Assembly: GCA_030429545.1 (NCBI GenBank)
Contig: JAUIFF010000022.1
Span: 94,010-158,009, forward strand
Direction: 5' to 3'
Source of the DNA: Polyangia bacterium
GTDB lineage: Bacteria; Myxococcota_A; Polyangia; Nannocystales; Nannocystaceae
DNA length: 64,000 nucleotides
In this document: positions 44,030 to 54,000 of the stretch, one piece after another
Layout: every line of letters starts with the position of its first letter
How positions within the stretch are numbered: the first letter of the stretch is position 1
Notes under the pieces: model-generated
What the model was told of the DNA's origin: nothing
The model's database searches: none
The model's input: the letters and a program-made list of their open reading frames with translations, nothing else
Position numbers and translations under genes: made by a program

Positions 44030-44863
44030 TTACCAGTGGATCCCAAACCCCGCCAGCACGCTCCAGCGCAGGCGCCACAAAAGCGGGCCGGTGAAATCGA
44101 GGTTGACCGGGCGAAACGTCAGCGACAGGCGATCCTTAATCAGGATTTTCGCCCCGGCGCCATAGGCAAGGTCAAACCCGAAGGCCAGGGGATAAACACC
44201 ACCGTAGTAGCCGTCGGTAATAATGTTAAAGCCGACGGTCAGGCCGTGGTTGATGTAGATCCCGAGATCTTCGCTGATCGGCTTATCCCACTGAAACCGC
44301 ATCCCCACGGTGTAGTCGTTGTAGAGACTCGACAGCCGCTCGATCGCGACAAACCCGAGCCCGAGGCCATCGGTTTTGCTGCGCCCGACGTAGCGGCCAA
44401 AGACCTGCTCGAGTTGTGCACTCGAACCTCCGTAGGGGCTGGAAAACCCAAACATCGTGTGGAGTGAACCGGCGTTGGCCTCGAAGTAACTGCGGTTGGA
44501 GCTGCGCGGGATAATCTTGATGGCGCGGCCCTCCGGCGCGGCCTTGGGCTCGATTGCAACCCTCGGGGCAGCTTCTTCGGCCTCGGGTGTAAACGGGTTT
44601 TCGAGCGGCGCGGGTTGGGGGCTGGTTGCCGGGGCTACTGGTTCGGGGTCAGGGGCCGGGGACTCGGCCATGGTTGGCGCCGCCGTCGAGGTTGGTGGTT
44701 CCGGCACCGCGGTCGCAGTTTCCGGTGTAGATGCACCTTCTCCGGCGGTTGCCGGTGCCGCCTCGGTCGGCGGCTGCGTGCTCGGTTGGGCTTGGGCCGC
44801 TCCCGCAGTCGTGAGCACGAGCGTTCCGGCAATGCTTGGAATCGGCAGTTTGTAGCGGGCCAC
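44030..44863 (-). CDS. Outer-membrane beta-barrel-like protein with Pro/Ala/Thr-rich spacer
   Basis: A 277-residue protein starting at GTG. A signal peptide ends with A-Q-A near residue 25. Residues 26-105 are a Pro/Ala/Thr/Glu spacer, and about 115-277 alternates hydrophobic and polar residues with aromatic strand ends, closing in GFGIHW, typical of an outer-membrane barrel. The overall plan resembles the partial protein at 1-1055. A GATAAT box ends six bases before the GTG (44870-44875). The function is unknown. Confidence 0.72.
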   Translation of the reverse strand: MARYKLPIPSIAGTLVLTTAGAAQAQPSTQPPTEAAPATAGEGASTPETATAVPEPPTSTAAPTMAESPAPDPEPVAPATSPQPAPLENPFTPEAEEAAPRVAIEPKAAPEGRAIKIIPRSSNRSYFEANAGSLHTMFGFSSPYGGSSAQLEQVFGRYVGRSKTDGLGLGFVAIERLSSLYNDYTVGMRFQWDKPISEDLGIYINHGLTVGFNIITDGYYGGVYPLAFGFDLAYGAGAKILIKDRLSLTFRPVNLDFTGPLLWRLRWSVLAGFGIHW

Positions 44864-44875
44864 GAGGCGATTATC
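44861..44875 (-). promoter_or_regulatory. -10-like GATAAT six bases before a GTG start
   Basis: Read on the minus strand, GATAAT (44870-44875) is followed by six bases and the GTG of the barrel-like gene. This is among the best -10 matches in the leaderless-type set. Confidence 0.5.
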
Positions 44876-45398
44876 CCGCCGAACGACCGCGCCCGGGGAA
44901 AGATCTTCTTAAAATCTCCCGAGCCCCAAAGAACTTTGTTCGTACTCAATTTCACGATGCTCGAATTCTACAGTGCTCGCGCGAGTGCGCCTGCGGTGCG
45001 TTACCGTCCTCAGCTAGCGAAGATTGAGCAAACAATTGCCTGCACATCGATCCAGCAACATTCGCGCAACGCGGGTTGACCGATGGCTTGCAAATGCACG
45101 CAGTTGTGAACGAACAATTGGCAGCCCGGTGCGGATGGGTTTTCGCGGCCAATAGTTGCGCGCCTTTGCAACCCAAGCCGCAGTATCGGGCGAGCTGCCC
45201 TGGCCAGGGACCTGTCCACATAACCATGTAGATGTATTCGCGGGGCTCGCCAACGGCTGTGTGCGCGCGGGTGATCGGGTGCTTCCTCGCGCAGCTGTGT
45301 TCGCCGACTCACCGGCAAAATAACAGCCGATCTGTGATACTCATGAAGGTCCAAAGGGCCGCTCGAGGCGTGCCTTTTTAGACCTCTGGAGACCGTGG
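44876..45398. other. Divergent intergenic region before the giant gene
   Basis: About 520 bases between the barrel-like gene and the giant repeat protein. One exact TGYANNTRCA copy is at 45089-45098. Promoters for both directions should lie here. I see no gene. Confidence 0.4.
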
Positions 45399-48300
45399 AT
45401 GGCCTGGCCTTGGGAAGCCAAATTTTGGTGTGACGGCGTACCGCCTGACCCGCTGCGCAAAGCAAACCCTGGGTGGGATGCGGCGTTTTGTGACCACCGT
45501 GGTCGCTACTGGTTTATCGCTGGCTCGCGCGTGCTAGGTGGCGAACTAAAGCTGGCACAGGAGACAGATACGTGGCCCGACGATCTCAACCTCGCAGCCT
45601 TGACTGGGCGTGCACCGGCGCTGCACTGGGGGGCATGGTGTGACCTCCGAGACCAGTTTGGCGGCCTGACTTGGCCACGGGTCGATGCCGCAGTCGCAAC
45701 CGACGAGCGCCTCGCCTACCTGTTTTATCGAGATCAGTGTGTATGCATTGATCTCGAGAGTATGCGGGTGCGCAGCGGGTACCCGTGTGCAACCGACGAG
45801 CAGTGGTTTGGCCTCGGCAACGAGCCGCTCGACGCGGCTGCACTCACCACACCAAACGAGATTCGCTTTTTTCGCGGCGAGAGGTCGACGCGGTTTGACC
45901 TCGACGCCCAGCGGGTTGTTGACGACGGGCAGCCGCAGGCCCCGGTCCAATCGCCCGTGTGCGCCGCGGTTGCCACTGGCAGTCCCGGTGAGCTCCTGGT
46001 GTTTCGCCGGGGAAGTCGGGTTGGAGAGATTGTACGTACCGAACAGGCGAACGAGATGTTTGCTGCCAGGCTGGCATTGGCCGAGGGGCTGAGGCGAGCG
46101 TTGGCCGAGGGTGCGCTTGAGCGATGGAAGCCTCCGCAGCCGCAGGTTGCGAAGCGCAGTATTGAGGAAACGAGACGGGACATGGAACGCGTATTTCGAT
46201 TTGCCCTTTCGCCCGAGTCCGGCGGTGAGACCCGCGAGGACATCATCATTCAATATCAAACCTGGGACGGGTCCAACTGGACAGCGCGCCTGCTCGGTAC
46301 GACTTTCCGTCACACCGCCCAGGGGTCGGCGGTGAGTCACGACAGCCCGGTGTTGCGCTACCAGACCTGGGACGACTCCAATTGGAGTTTGACCATCGAG
46401 GACGGCCGTCTGGTCAAAAAGCCAGCTTCTCCCACGAACAGCCCCGCAGAGCAGGTGCAGCAAAACGACCGGTTCCGCTACCAGACCTGGGACGGCAGCA
46501 ACCGCCTCGCCGTGTTGTTGCCACCCAAGGACCCGATGGCCAAGTTGCGCCAGGAGCTAGCCCGGTGTGCGAAGGTCCGTGACGAGGCTGTTGAACATGC
46601 AACGAAGCTCGCCGGCCACGCCCAACAGGCAGCCGATGCCGCCCAGGCAGCAGCGGCGGCCGCTCGTGTTGCCGAGGAGAAGGCCCGTCGTGTCCAGGCC
46701 GAAGCCCGCGAGGCCAGCGAGCGTGCCCGCCGGGCTGCCAAGGACCTCGAGCAGGTCGCTACCCGTGCGCACGAGGCAAAGCGCCAAGCCGTGGCGGCGG
46801 CGGTCCACTTCACCGTCGCCGGAGAGGCGGGCGAACTTGAAGATGTCCTTCTCGACTACAAAGCTTGGAACGGAGTCAATCACCGGGCCCACATTGTCGA
46901 CGGCAAATTCTTGATCGCCCGCCAGGGTTCCAATGATTATACAACGAGTGCACAGCTGCAATTCCAGGGCTGGCACCGTGAGCCCTGTTGTGTGGTGCTC
47001 GAAGGCGGTGCCCTCAAGCTGACCCTAGGGCCCGATCATGAGCCTGGCTGGCTGCATTTTCGCCGCTGGGATGGCTCGCAGGGGCGCGCGCGTTTGGTCG
47101 CGCCGGAGGTCGAAGTCGATTTTGAAATGCCGGAGCTAGGAGGCGTTGCTGACGAGGTCGAAGCCACCGAGGTCGAAGCCACCGAGGTCGAAGCCACGGA
47201 GCCCGAAGCCACCGAGGTCGAAGGCACGAAACCCGAGGCCGACGACGACGACAACGTCGCCGTGATGTTCTCCCACGCCGACGACTTCGATGGTGATGAC
47301 GAGGGGGAAGCACAGGAGCCCGAAGCCGCCGCCGAGGCTGAGACCCAACAAGATGCAGGTGCAAGTTTTTCGGAAAACGTCAGCGTGGACGCCGGTGCCG
47401 AACCCAGTGACGACACCGAAGCCGCCGCCGCGGAATCAACCGACGAGCCCACCGGAGAAGAAAGCTCCGAAAATACAGGAGAGGTGTCCGGTGAGAGATC
47501 TTCTAGTGATGCGATCGGTGCGACTGAACCAGCCGACGAGGTCGACAGCCCGGCGACAGACGAGTTGGACTCTGATTCGCGCGAGGGTGTTGTCGACGGC
47601 TCAGGGGACCTAGACGGCTCCGAAGTTAACGACGACAGCGAGTCGCAGCCAACCAGTGCTGAAGAAGCCTCCGCGGAAGCGTTGGACACGGCGGATGTGG
47701 CTGAAGTGTCGCAAGCCGACGCAGCCGAGCAAACATCGACTGAGCCCGAGGATGCTCAGGTCGAGGCTGAGGGAGCCCAATCGATTCCCGAAGTCTCGGC
47801 TGACGCTCAAGCGGAAGTGGCTCCGGCGGAAGCGGTAGCGGAGGTTCAAGCGGACGCAGCTACGGTGGAGGTCGATGAGGCCCAAGCGGAAGTCCAAGAA
47901 GGCGCGGGCGAGGCAGTCGAAACTGCAGTCGAAGGCGCGGGCGAGGCAGTCGAAGGCGCGGGCGAGGCAGTCGCAGACGCGGCAGTCGAAGACGCAGGCG
48001 AGGCAGTCGAAGACACAGGCGAGGCAGTCGAAGAATCGGCAGCCGGAGAAGCGGGCGAGGCAGTCGACGACGCAGGCGAGGCAGTCGAAGAAGCGGCAGC
48101 CGGAGAAGCGGGCGAGGCAGTCGAAGACGCAGGCTCGGCAGCTGAAGAGGACGCGGACACGGGGGTCGAAGACGCGAGCGAGGAAGTCGAAGACGCGGGC
48201 GAGACAGCCGAAGACGCAGTTGCTGAAGATGCGGGCTCGGCAGCTGAAGAGGACGCGAGCGGAATAGTCGAAGAAGCGGTCGAGGCAGTCGACGCAGTTG

Positions 48301-50921
48301 AGGCAGCCGAAGCAGCCGCGGAGGCAGCTGAAGCAGCTGCGAGCGGGGAAGTTGAAGAAGCGGTCGAGGCAGCCGAAGCAGGCGAGGCAGTCGAAGCAGT
48401 CGAAGCGGACGCAGGCGTGGAAGCTGATGCGGGCGCGGCAGTCGAAGCTGAGGAAGTCGAAGCGGAAGCAGGCAATGAAGTCGATGCGGAAGCGGGAACG
48501 GCAGTTGAAGCTGAGGAAGTCGAAGCGGAAGCGGGAGCGGCAGTCGAAGCTGAGGAAGTCGAAGCGGACGCAGGCGAGGAAGTCGAAGCGGACGCAGGCG
48601 AGGAAGTCGCAAGCGAGGAAGTCGAAGCGGACGCAGGCGAGGAAGTCGAAGCGGACGACGGCGAGGCAGTCGAAGCGGACGCAGGCGAGGAAGTCGAAGC
48701 GGACGCAGGCGAGGAAGTCGAAGCGGACGACGGCGAGGCAGTCGAAGCGGAAGCAGGCGAGGAAGTCGAAACGGAAGCGGGCGAGGAAGTCGAAGCGGGC
48801 GCAGCAGTCGAAGCAGGCGAGGAAGTCGAAGCGGGCGCAGCAGTCGAAGCCGAAGCAGGCGCAGCAGTCGAAGCCGAAGCAGGCGAGGAAGTCGAAGCGG
48901 AAGCGGATACGGAAGTTGATGCGGGCGAGGCAGTCGAAGCAGACGAGCGCGAGCAAACAGCACAAGCTGAAGCGAACACGGAAGTTGATGCGGGTGAGGC
49001 CGTCGAAGCCGAGCTACCAGATCGAGCGGAGCAAACCCCGACCACGACTGAGCACACGCCGGCGGAAACCTCCGAGCAGGCGACCCCAGAGCACCAAGAC
49101 GTGCCAGACCCCTCAGAAGTTGTTGATACAATGGAATCATCGGAAGATGCCGACACGTCGCCTGCCGACTCGCAGTCCGCATCAGACATCGAGGTTGCCA
49201 ATGCGTCCGAGGACGAAGGTACGGCCGGTGGTGACTCCGAGACCGTGGTCCCCGAGGCGGCATCGGAGGCCCTGTCTGAAGGTCACATGCAAGTACAACC
49301 TTCGTCCGACGCGAGTTCGCCTGAACAAGCATCGAGTGAAGCCTCACCGGCGAAACCGGTTGACGGGCCAAGCGCTGAGGATGGATCGAGCGAGGGCGTG
49401 GCGGAAGCTGTTGTCGCTGCGGACACCGAACCAACCGACGAAACCACCGATTCGACCCCTGCCGCTGCGGACCAGGCACCAACGCCTGGGGTGGGTGTTG
49501 CCGCAAAGTCGAGTGTGGGTACAACAAAATCGTTTGGGGCCGAAGACAAGGCGCCCGCGAAACCACAAAAACCTGTGGGTGCCCCGGCGACAGCTGCCCG
49601 ACGCGAGGACAGCGGGCGCAAGTTGTCGAGTCTGCGCAGCATGTCGCGCCGCTCAACCTACGGCTCACTCAAGCCACTGACGCGCTCCGAGGGGTCGGTC
49701 AAGCCCGAGTCGAAGTCGCGTCTCGAGTCGCTGCGAAGGAAGTCGACATCGTCCATCCGCGACCGTTTGAGTGGCTCCCGCGACACTGCGGGGGCGACCG
49801 AGGGGACCGTGGCTCCACCTCCACCGAAGCTCGGCGGGGCTCAGAAATCGCCGACAACACCTGTACAGGATGTACAAGCAACAAAAGCTGAAACACCTGC
49901 AGCAGGGCCCGTTGCGACCTCCCGCCCCGAAGAGGTGGACACCGTTGTCGAGCCAGCGCCCAAACCCCCGGGCGAAACGAAGGTCGAGCTGCCGCCGTCA
50001 CGCCCCGGTAGCGGGTTGTTGGAGATTCCAGGGGCGACGATCCACGATGATGACGAGGATGAGCTGCTCGACGAACCCGCAGCTGACGAGGTTGTCATCG
50101 ACGAGGTCGCCGAACTGATCGAGCCCGAGGCCGAGCTGATGGAGACGGAGCCTGAAACCGACAGTGACGCGCTCGAGATCGATGTCGAGATCTCCGACGA
50201 CGACCGCACCCGGATTGTGGCCTTGCCGACCGAACTGGCGGTGACCGATGACGATGACGACGACGAGGATTTCGAACTCGATTTCGAGATCAAAGACGAG
50301 GTGACGGTCGCCAAAAAACCTGTCGACGACGAGGACTTTGAACTCGACTTCGAGCTCGCAGATGGCGAGCTGATCGAGAAGCCGCCGATAGCTCCCGTGC
50401 GCGAAGAGTCAGGGCCGCAGCGTGTGTCCGGACTCGCCGTCGCCGAGGAGATCGATGAAGACGAGTTTGAACTCGACCTCGATATCGACAGTGAGCCGGA
50501 AACACCTCCCGCACCCGGGCCCAAGCCGCGCAGCCAAACGGCGAGCTACGGTGCGATGCCGGCAACCGCACCTCGCGGACTGCCACGCCGCCCACCACCG
50601 ATTGCCAAGCGTCCAGAAGCCGGGCTCGGACCGGCTAGGGACGGCCAATCCCTACGCTACCGCGACTGGGACGGACAAAACTGTTTTGCCACGATCGACG
50701 GTGAGCAATTTTTGCAATCGGCATCGGAAACCGAAGTCGGCCAACCAACCAACTCGTTACACTACAAGAGTTGGGACGGAAGCAACTGGATCGCCCGTAT
50801 CGTCGACGGCAAGTTTGTCCGCACGGCCGAACGTGGCGGCCCCGAGATCGCCGATCGATCGTTGCGCTACAAGAACTGGAGCGGTGCAAATGCAACGATC
50901 CGGCTCAAGACGCGACGCTGA
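45399..50921 (+). CDS. Giant protein with hemopexin-like repeats, Trp-Asp-Gly repeats and an acidic Ala/Glu/Val spacer
   Basis: An 1840-residue protein without an obvious signal peptide. Residues 20-185 contain hemopexin-like blades (GWDAAFCDHRGRYWF; VDAAVATDERLAYLF...GYP; LDAAALTTPNEIRFFRG). Six copies of a roughly 35-residue module with the core YxxWDGxNWxA follow (near 284, 319, 360, 485, 521, 552), broken by an Ala-rich coiled stretch (about 375-470). Residues about 585-1300 are low-complexity, dominated by Glu, Ala, Val, Asp and Gly (units such as AGEEVEAD). A Lys/Arg-rich then acidic stretch leads to three more modules at 1751, 1787 and 1821. The start has GGAG nine bases upstream. The function is unknown; the modules look like ligand-binding units at both ends of a flexible spacer. 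Confidence 0.85.
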   Translation: MAWPWEAKFWCDGVPPDPLRKANPGWDAAFCDHRGRYWFIAGSRVLGGELKLAQETDTWPDDLNLAALTGRAPALHWGAWCDLRDQFGGLTWPRVDAAVATDERLAYLFYRDQCVCIDLESMRVRSGYPCATDEQWFGLGNEPLDAAALTTPNEIRFFRGERSTRFDLDAQRVVDDGQPQAPVQSPVCAAVATGSPGELLVFRRGSRVGEIVRTEQANEMFAARLALAEGLRRALAEGALERWKPPQPQVAKRSIEETRRDMERVFRFALSPESGGETREDIIIQYQTWDGSNWTARLLGTTFRHTAQGSAVSHDSPVLRYQTWDDSNWSLTIEDGRLVKKPASPTNSPAEQVQQNDRFRYQTWDGSNRLAVLLPPKDPMAKLRQELARCAKVRDEAVEHATKLAGHAQQAADAAQAAAAAARVAEEKARRVQAEAREASERARRAAKDLEQVATRAHEAKRQAVAAAVHFTVAGEAGELEDVLLDYKAWNGVNHRAHIVDGKFLIARQGSNDYTTSAQLQFQGWHREPCCVVLEGGALKLTLGPDHEPGWLHFRRWDGSQGRARLVAPEVEVDFEMPELGGVADEVEATEVEATEVEATEPEATEVEGTKPEADDDDNVAVMFSHADDFDGDDEGEAQEPEAAAEAETQQDAGASFSENVSVDAGAEPSDDTEAAAAESTDEPTGEESSENTGEVSGERSSSDAIGATEPADEVDSPATDELDSDSREGVVDGSGDLDGSEVNDDSESQPTSAEEASAEALDTADVAEVSQADAAEQTSTEPEDAQVEAEGAQSIPEVSADAQAEVAPAEAVAEVQADAATVEVDEAQAEVQEGAGEAVETAVEGAGEAVEGAGEAVADAAVEDAGEAVEDTGEAVEESAAGEAGEAVDDAGEAVEEAAAGEAGEAVEDAGSAAEEDADTGVEDASEEVEDAGETAEDAVAEDAGSAAEEDASGIVEEAVEAVDAVEAAEAAAEAAEAAASGEVEEAVEAAEAGEAVEAVEADAGVEADAGAAVEAEEVEAEAGNEVDAEAGTAVEAEEVEAEAGAAVEAEEVEADAGEEVEADAGEEVASEEVEADAGEEVEADDGEAVEADAGEEVEADAGEEVEADDGEAVEAEAGEEVETEAGEEVEAGAAVEAGEEVEAGAAVEAEAGAAVEAEAGEEVEAEADTEVDAGEAVEADEREQTAQAEANTEVDAGEAVEAELPDRAEQTPTTTEHTPAETSEQATPEHQDVPDPSEVVDTMESSEDADTSPADSQSASDIEVANASEDEGTAGGDSETVVPEAASEALSEGHMQVQPSSDASSPEQASSEASPAKPVDGPSAEDGSSEGVAEAVVAADTEPTDETTDSTPAAADQAPTPGVGVAAKSSVGTTKSFGAEDKAPAKPQKPVGAPATAARREDSGRKLSSLRSMSRRSTYGSLKPLTRSEGSVKPESKSRLESLRRKSTSSIRDRLSGSRDTAGATEGTVAPPPPKLGGAQKSPTTPVQDVQATKAETPAAGPVATSRPEEVDTVVEPAPKPPGETKVELPPSRPGSGLLEIPGATIHDDDEDELLDEPAADEVVIDEVAELIEPEAELMETEPETDSDALEIDVEISDDDRTRIVALPTELAVTDDDDDDEDFELDFEIKDEVTVAKKPVDDEDFELDFELADGELIEKPPIAPVREESGPQRVSGLAVAEEIDEDEFELDLDIDSEPETPPAPGPKPRSQTASYGAMPATAPRGLPRRPPPIAKRPEAGLGPARDGQSLRYRDWDGQNCFATIDGEQFLQSASETEVGQPTNSLHYKSWDGSNWIARIVDGKFVRTAERGGPEIADRSLRYKNWSGANATIRLKTRR
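47880..49010. repeat. Degenerate tandem repeats encoding the acidic Ala/Glu/Val spacer
   Basis: Short units built on GCGAGGAAGTCGAAGCGG and GGCGAGGCAGTCGAAG recur for more than 1.1 kb in frame with the giant gene. Other frames stay open here only because of the repeat and are not genes. Confidence 0.85.
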
Positions 50922-50930
50922 TAGCACGGT

Positions 50931-50971
50931 AAAAAAATCGGCGACCGCGGAGCATCTGCGGTCGCTTTTTT
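50931..50971. terminator. Bidirectional intrinsic terminator between two giant convergent genes
   Basis: GCGACCGC (50941-50948) pairs with GCGGTCGC (50958-50965), with AAAAAAA before and TTTTTT after. It serves both the plus-strand giant gene and the minus-strand SIR2/kinase gene. Confidence 0.92.
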
Positions 50972-51007
50972 GAAAACCTCGTGTAGATACACCAAGGTTC
51001 TGGAGCG

Positions 51008-54000
51008 TTAGCTCGTCGGCTTTTCGCTGGCGAGTGCGTGGATGGCTTCGCCTATCCGCTCCAAAAACGAGCGCGCACTCGGTGGCCGCTCGGCGGGATC
51101 GATGGCGAGGCAATCGTCGACCAAGACGATCAGGTTGTGGGGGAGTTCCGGTCGCTTTGAGCCCAGGGATGGCGCCTTTTCGTGGAGCTTGCGGGCCATC
51201 ACCTCGCGTCCGGTCGCGGCCACAAACGGCGGCTCGCCAACCAGGATTTCGTAGAGCATCACGCCGAGAGCATAGATGTCGAGCAGTGGCGTCGGTTCCT
51301 TCCCGCGGATCTGCTCGGGGGCCATGTACTCGGGGGTTGCGATAAACACACTGGGGTCGGAGAGTCGGGCCTCCGACTCGGCCCAGGCCGAGATGCCAAA
51401 GTCGAACACCTGCACAGCTTCGCCCGAGCCATCTGGCAGAGGCACAAACATGACGTTGAGTGGCTTGAGGTCGCGGTGGATGATGCCCGCGTCGTGGGCC
51501 GCACGCACGGCCCGGGCGACGGCACGGACAATCCGGCAGGCACGACGCACCGGCAGGCGTCCGTGCTCCTGCAGTTCGGCATAGAGGTTGAAGCCCTCAA
51601 TGTACTCCATGACCATGTACAGGCGATTGTCGGGCAACGAGCCGGCTTCGAACACTTCGAGAATGTTGGGCTGCCCGGTGCGGCTCGCCGCCAGGGCAAT
51701 GTTGCGAAACCGTTGACTGCCCTCGTTGCTGCGGACCCACTCCCAGCTGTCAGTCAATACCTTGATGGCGACGCGCTGGCCGATGTTGATCCGTTCCCCG
51801 AGGTACATGGTCCCGAGGCCACTTCGGCCCAGGCACGTGATGACTTTGAAGCGCCCGGCGATGATGGTACCGGAGTCGAGATGCTCGAGTGTCTGCTCCG
51901 GATCGAGATCATCGTGTAGCAGCACATTTTCGTCACCGGGCAGCGTCTTGCGTTTGCGGGCCGGCTCCTCGGGACGGCGGTAGGTACCCGCCTGGGCCTG
52001 GGCGAGGGCTTCGCAAAACCCCTCAGCGGTCTGAAACCTGCGCTTGCGGTCCCAATCGAGGGCCCGTTGCAGCACTTCTTTGATCAGCGTGGTGGCGGGC
52101 AGTTGGCTGATGTACTGCCCGGTATCGCGGACCACGGCCATCGACAGGTCGCTGCCATGCAGGCCATAGACTGCGGTCATGGCTAGGCTGTAGACGTCTG
52201 AGGCGGCATCGGCCTCCTGCGCACGGTCCATGACCTCGGGCGCGCCGTAGATAAAGCTGCCCATGGCACTGCCGGTGTGGCTGCTGCCGGTGGTGTCGTC
52301 GGCCCGCACCAGGTCGAAGTCGGTCAGTTTGGGTTCGCCAGCCGCGTTGACCAAAATGTTGGAGGGTTTGACGTCGCGGTGGACCAGCCCGCGAGAATGT
52401 GCATGTGCAAGGGCGTCGCCGACTTTTTTGATGACCTCGAGCACCTGCTCGCGCGGGAGAATCTGCCGACGAATCGCCTCGCGCAGGTTGTAGCCGTCGA
52501 CGTACTCCATCACGAAGTAGTGGTAGCCGGCCTCGACCCCGTGCAGGTCGATCACCCGGACAATGCCGTCGTGGTCGAGGTCTCGCATTTTGCGGGCGCC
52601 CCTAAAAAACCGTTCGCGGCGGGTTTTGTCGCGGGCGTATTGGGCGTGCAAAACCTTGATGGCGACCGATTTTTCAAGCGCCCGGTCATTGGCCATCCAC
52701 ACAGTTGCAAATCCGCCCTGGCCGACGCGGCGCACCAGTAAGTAGCGACCGTCGCCGAGGGAATCGCCGGCCTTGAGGTGACCGCCCTCGCGCAGCTTGC
52801 TACGAAGCTGTTTGATCTGTGCTTCGACGTCGGCGGTCTCTTGGCCGCGGCGACGCAGCTCCATGCGTTGCTCGATGGCGGCTTCGAGTTGCTCGCTGAG
52901 TGCCCGGGTTTGGTCGTCGTCGTAGCGCGGCGTCAGGTCTTTTTCGGCGATGAGCTCCGACAGCGGTCGCGCCGGTTCATCGCTGGAGTCGTCGTTATCG
53001 TCGTGGTCGTCCTCGTCGGTACCCGGGGTGACATCATTCGTGTCGTTGGCGGGTGCGTGCGTGTTGACCTCGGCGGCCTGGGCAGCTTGGGCGGCCTCGG
53101 CAGCCTGGGCTTGGGCGGCTTCAGCCGCGAACTCTAGCTTATTTGTATCTTCAACGAGATCGGTGACATCGACCGAAGTAAAGCCGTCACGAGCGGGTGG
53201 CGGCGGGGGGAGCTTGGCATCGGCATCGAGCGCGATTGAAGGAGGTGGCGGAGGCAGGGACTTGCCGGCCTTCCCCGCGTTTTTCTGCTCCGCGTCCTCG
53301 GCGACGAGGTGGACCGACGAAGTCGCCCAACTGACGGCGTCGGAGACCGACTCGAATCGCGAGCGGCGTTGGCGAGGCACGTCGAAGTCGATCAGGTCGG
53401 CCAGGGGTTCTTGGCCGGTGCCGTCGTCGTCATCGTCATCGCCGGCGAGAAGTTCACTGCCGCTGAGTTCGACGACATCGAGACTATGCTCCTGGGTTGT
53501 GACCTCCGGGACAGCTTGCAGCGGACCGCTGGGCTCGCGTGGGCGATAGCTGGCCAGCGTGCCGAGGATGTTGGCGAGGCTCGAGGTCGAGTCGTCGTCG
53601 ATGCTGTCGTAGCCGAGAAACTCAATCGTGACGCCGTCGATTGCGTGGGGCAGGTCGTCGAGTTCCTTGTGGCGGGCGAGAAAGTAGTGGGTGCCACCAA
53701 GGCCGGCAAAGATGTCGCGCAGCCATGCAACCCGTCCACCGCCTTCGCGGTTGTCGAGGTCAAACCCGACAAACAGCATCGAGTGGGTCGAGGCGAGTTC
53801 GCGGATGAGGTCGAGCGCCGACAAAAACCGCTCTTCGAGGTCTTCACTGTGAAAATACGGCTCGTTGCCATCTGGCGTGAGGACCACGTCGGGGACCATG
53901 TCGATGTGGCCAAACAGGTGCCACAGGTGGGGGACGGTCAGCGCTGCCTGCAGCTTCTCGCGGTCCCGGGTAGGTGGCTCGATCACCCATCGCCGCGGCA

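Noticed and set aside
47610..49668. Long overlapping open frames on both strands across the acidic spacer of the giant gene
   Set aside because: All are kept open by the short repeat; their products are monotonous (Ser/Ala, Arg/Leu or Lys/Arg runs) and lack starts or domains.
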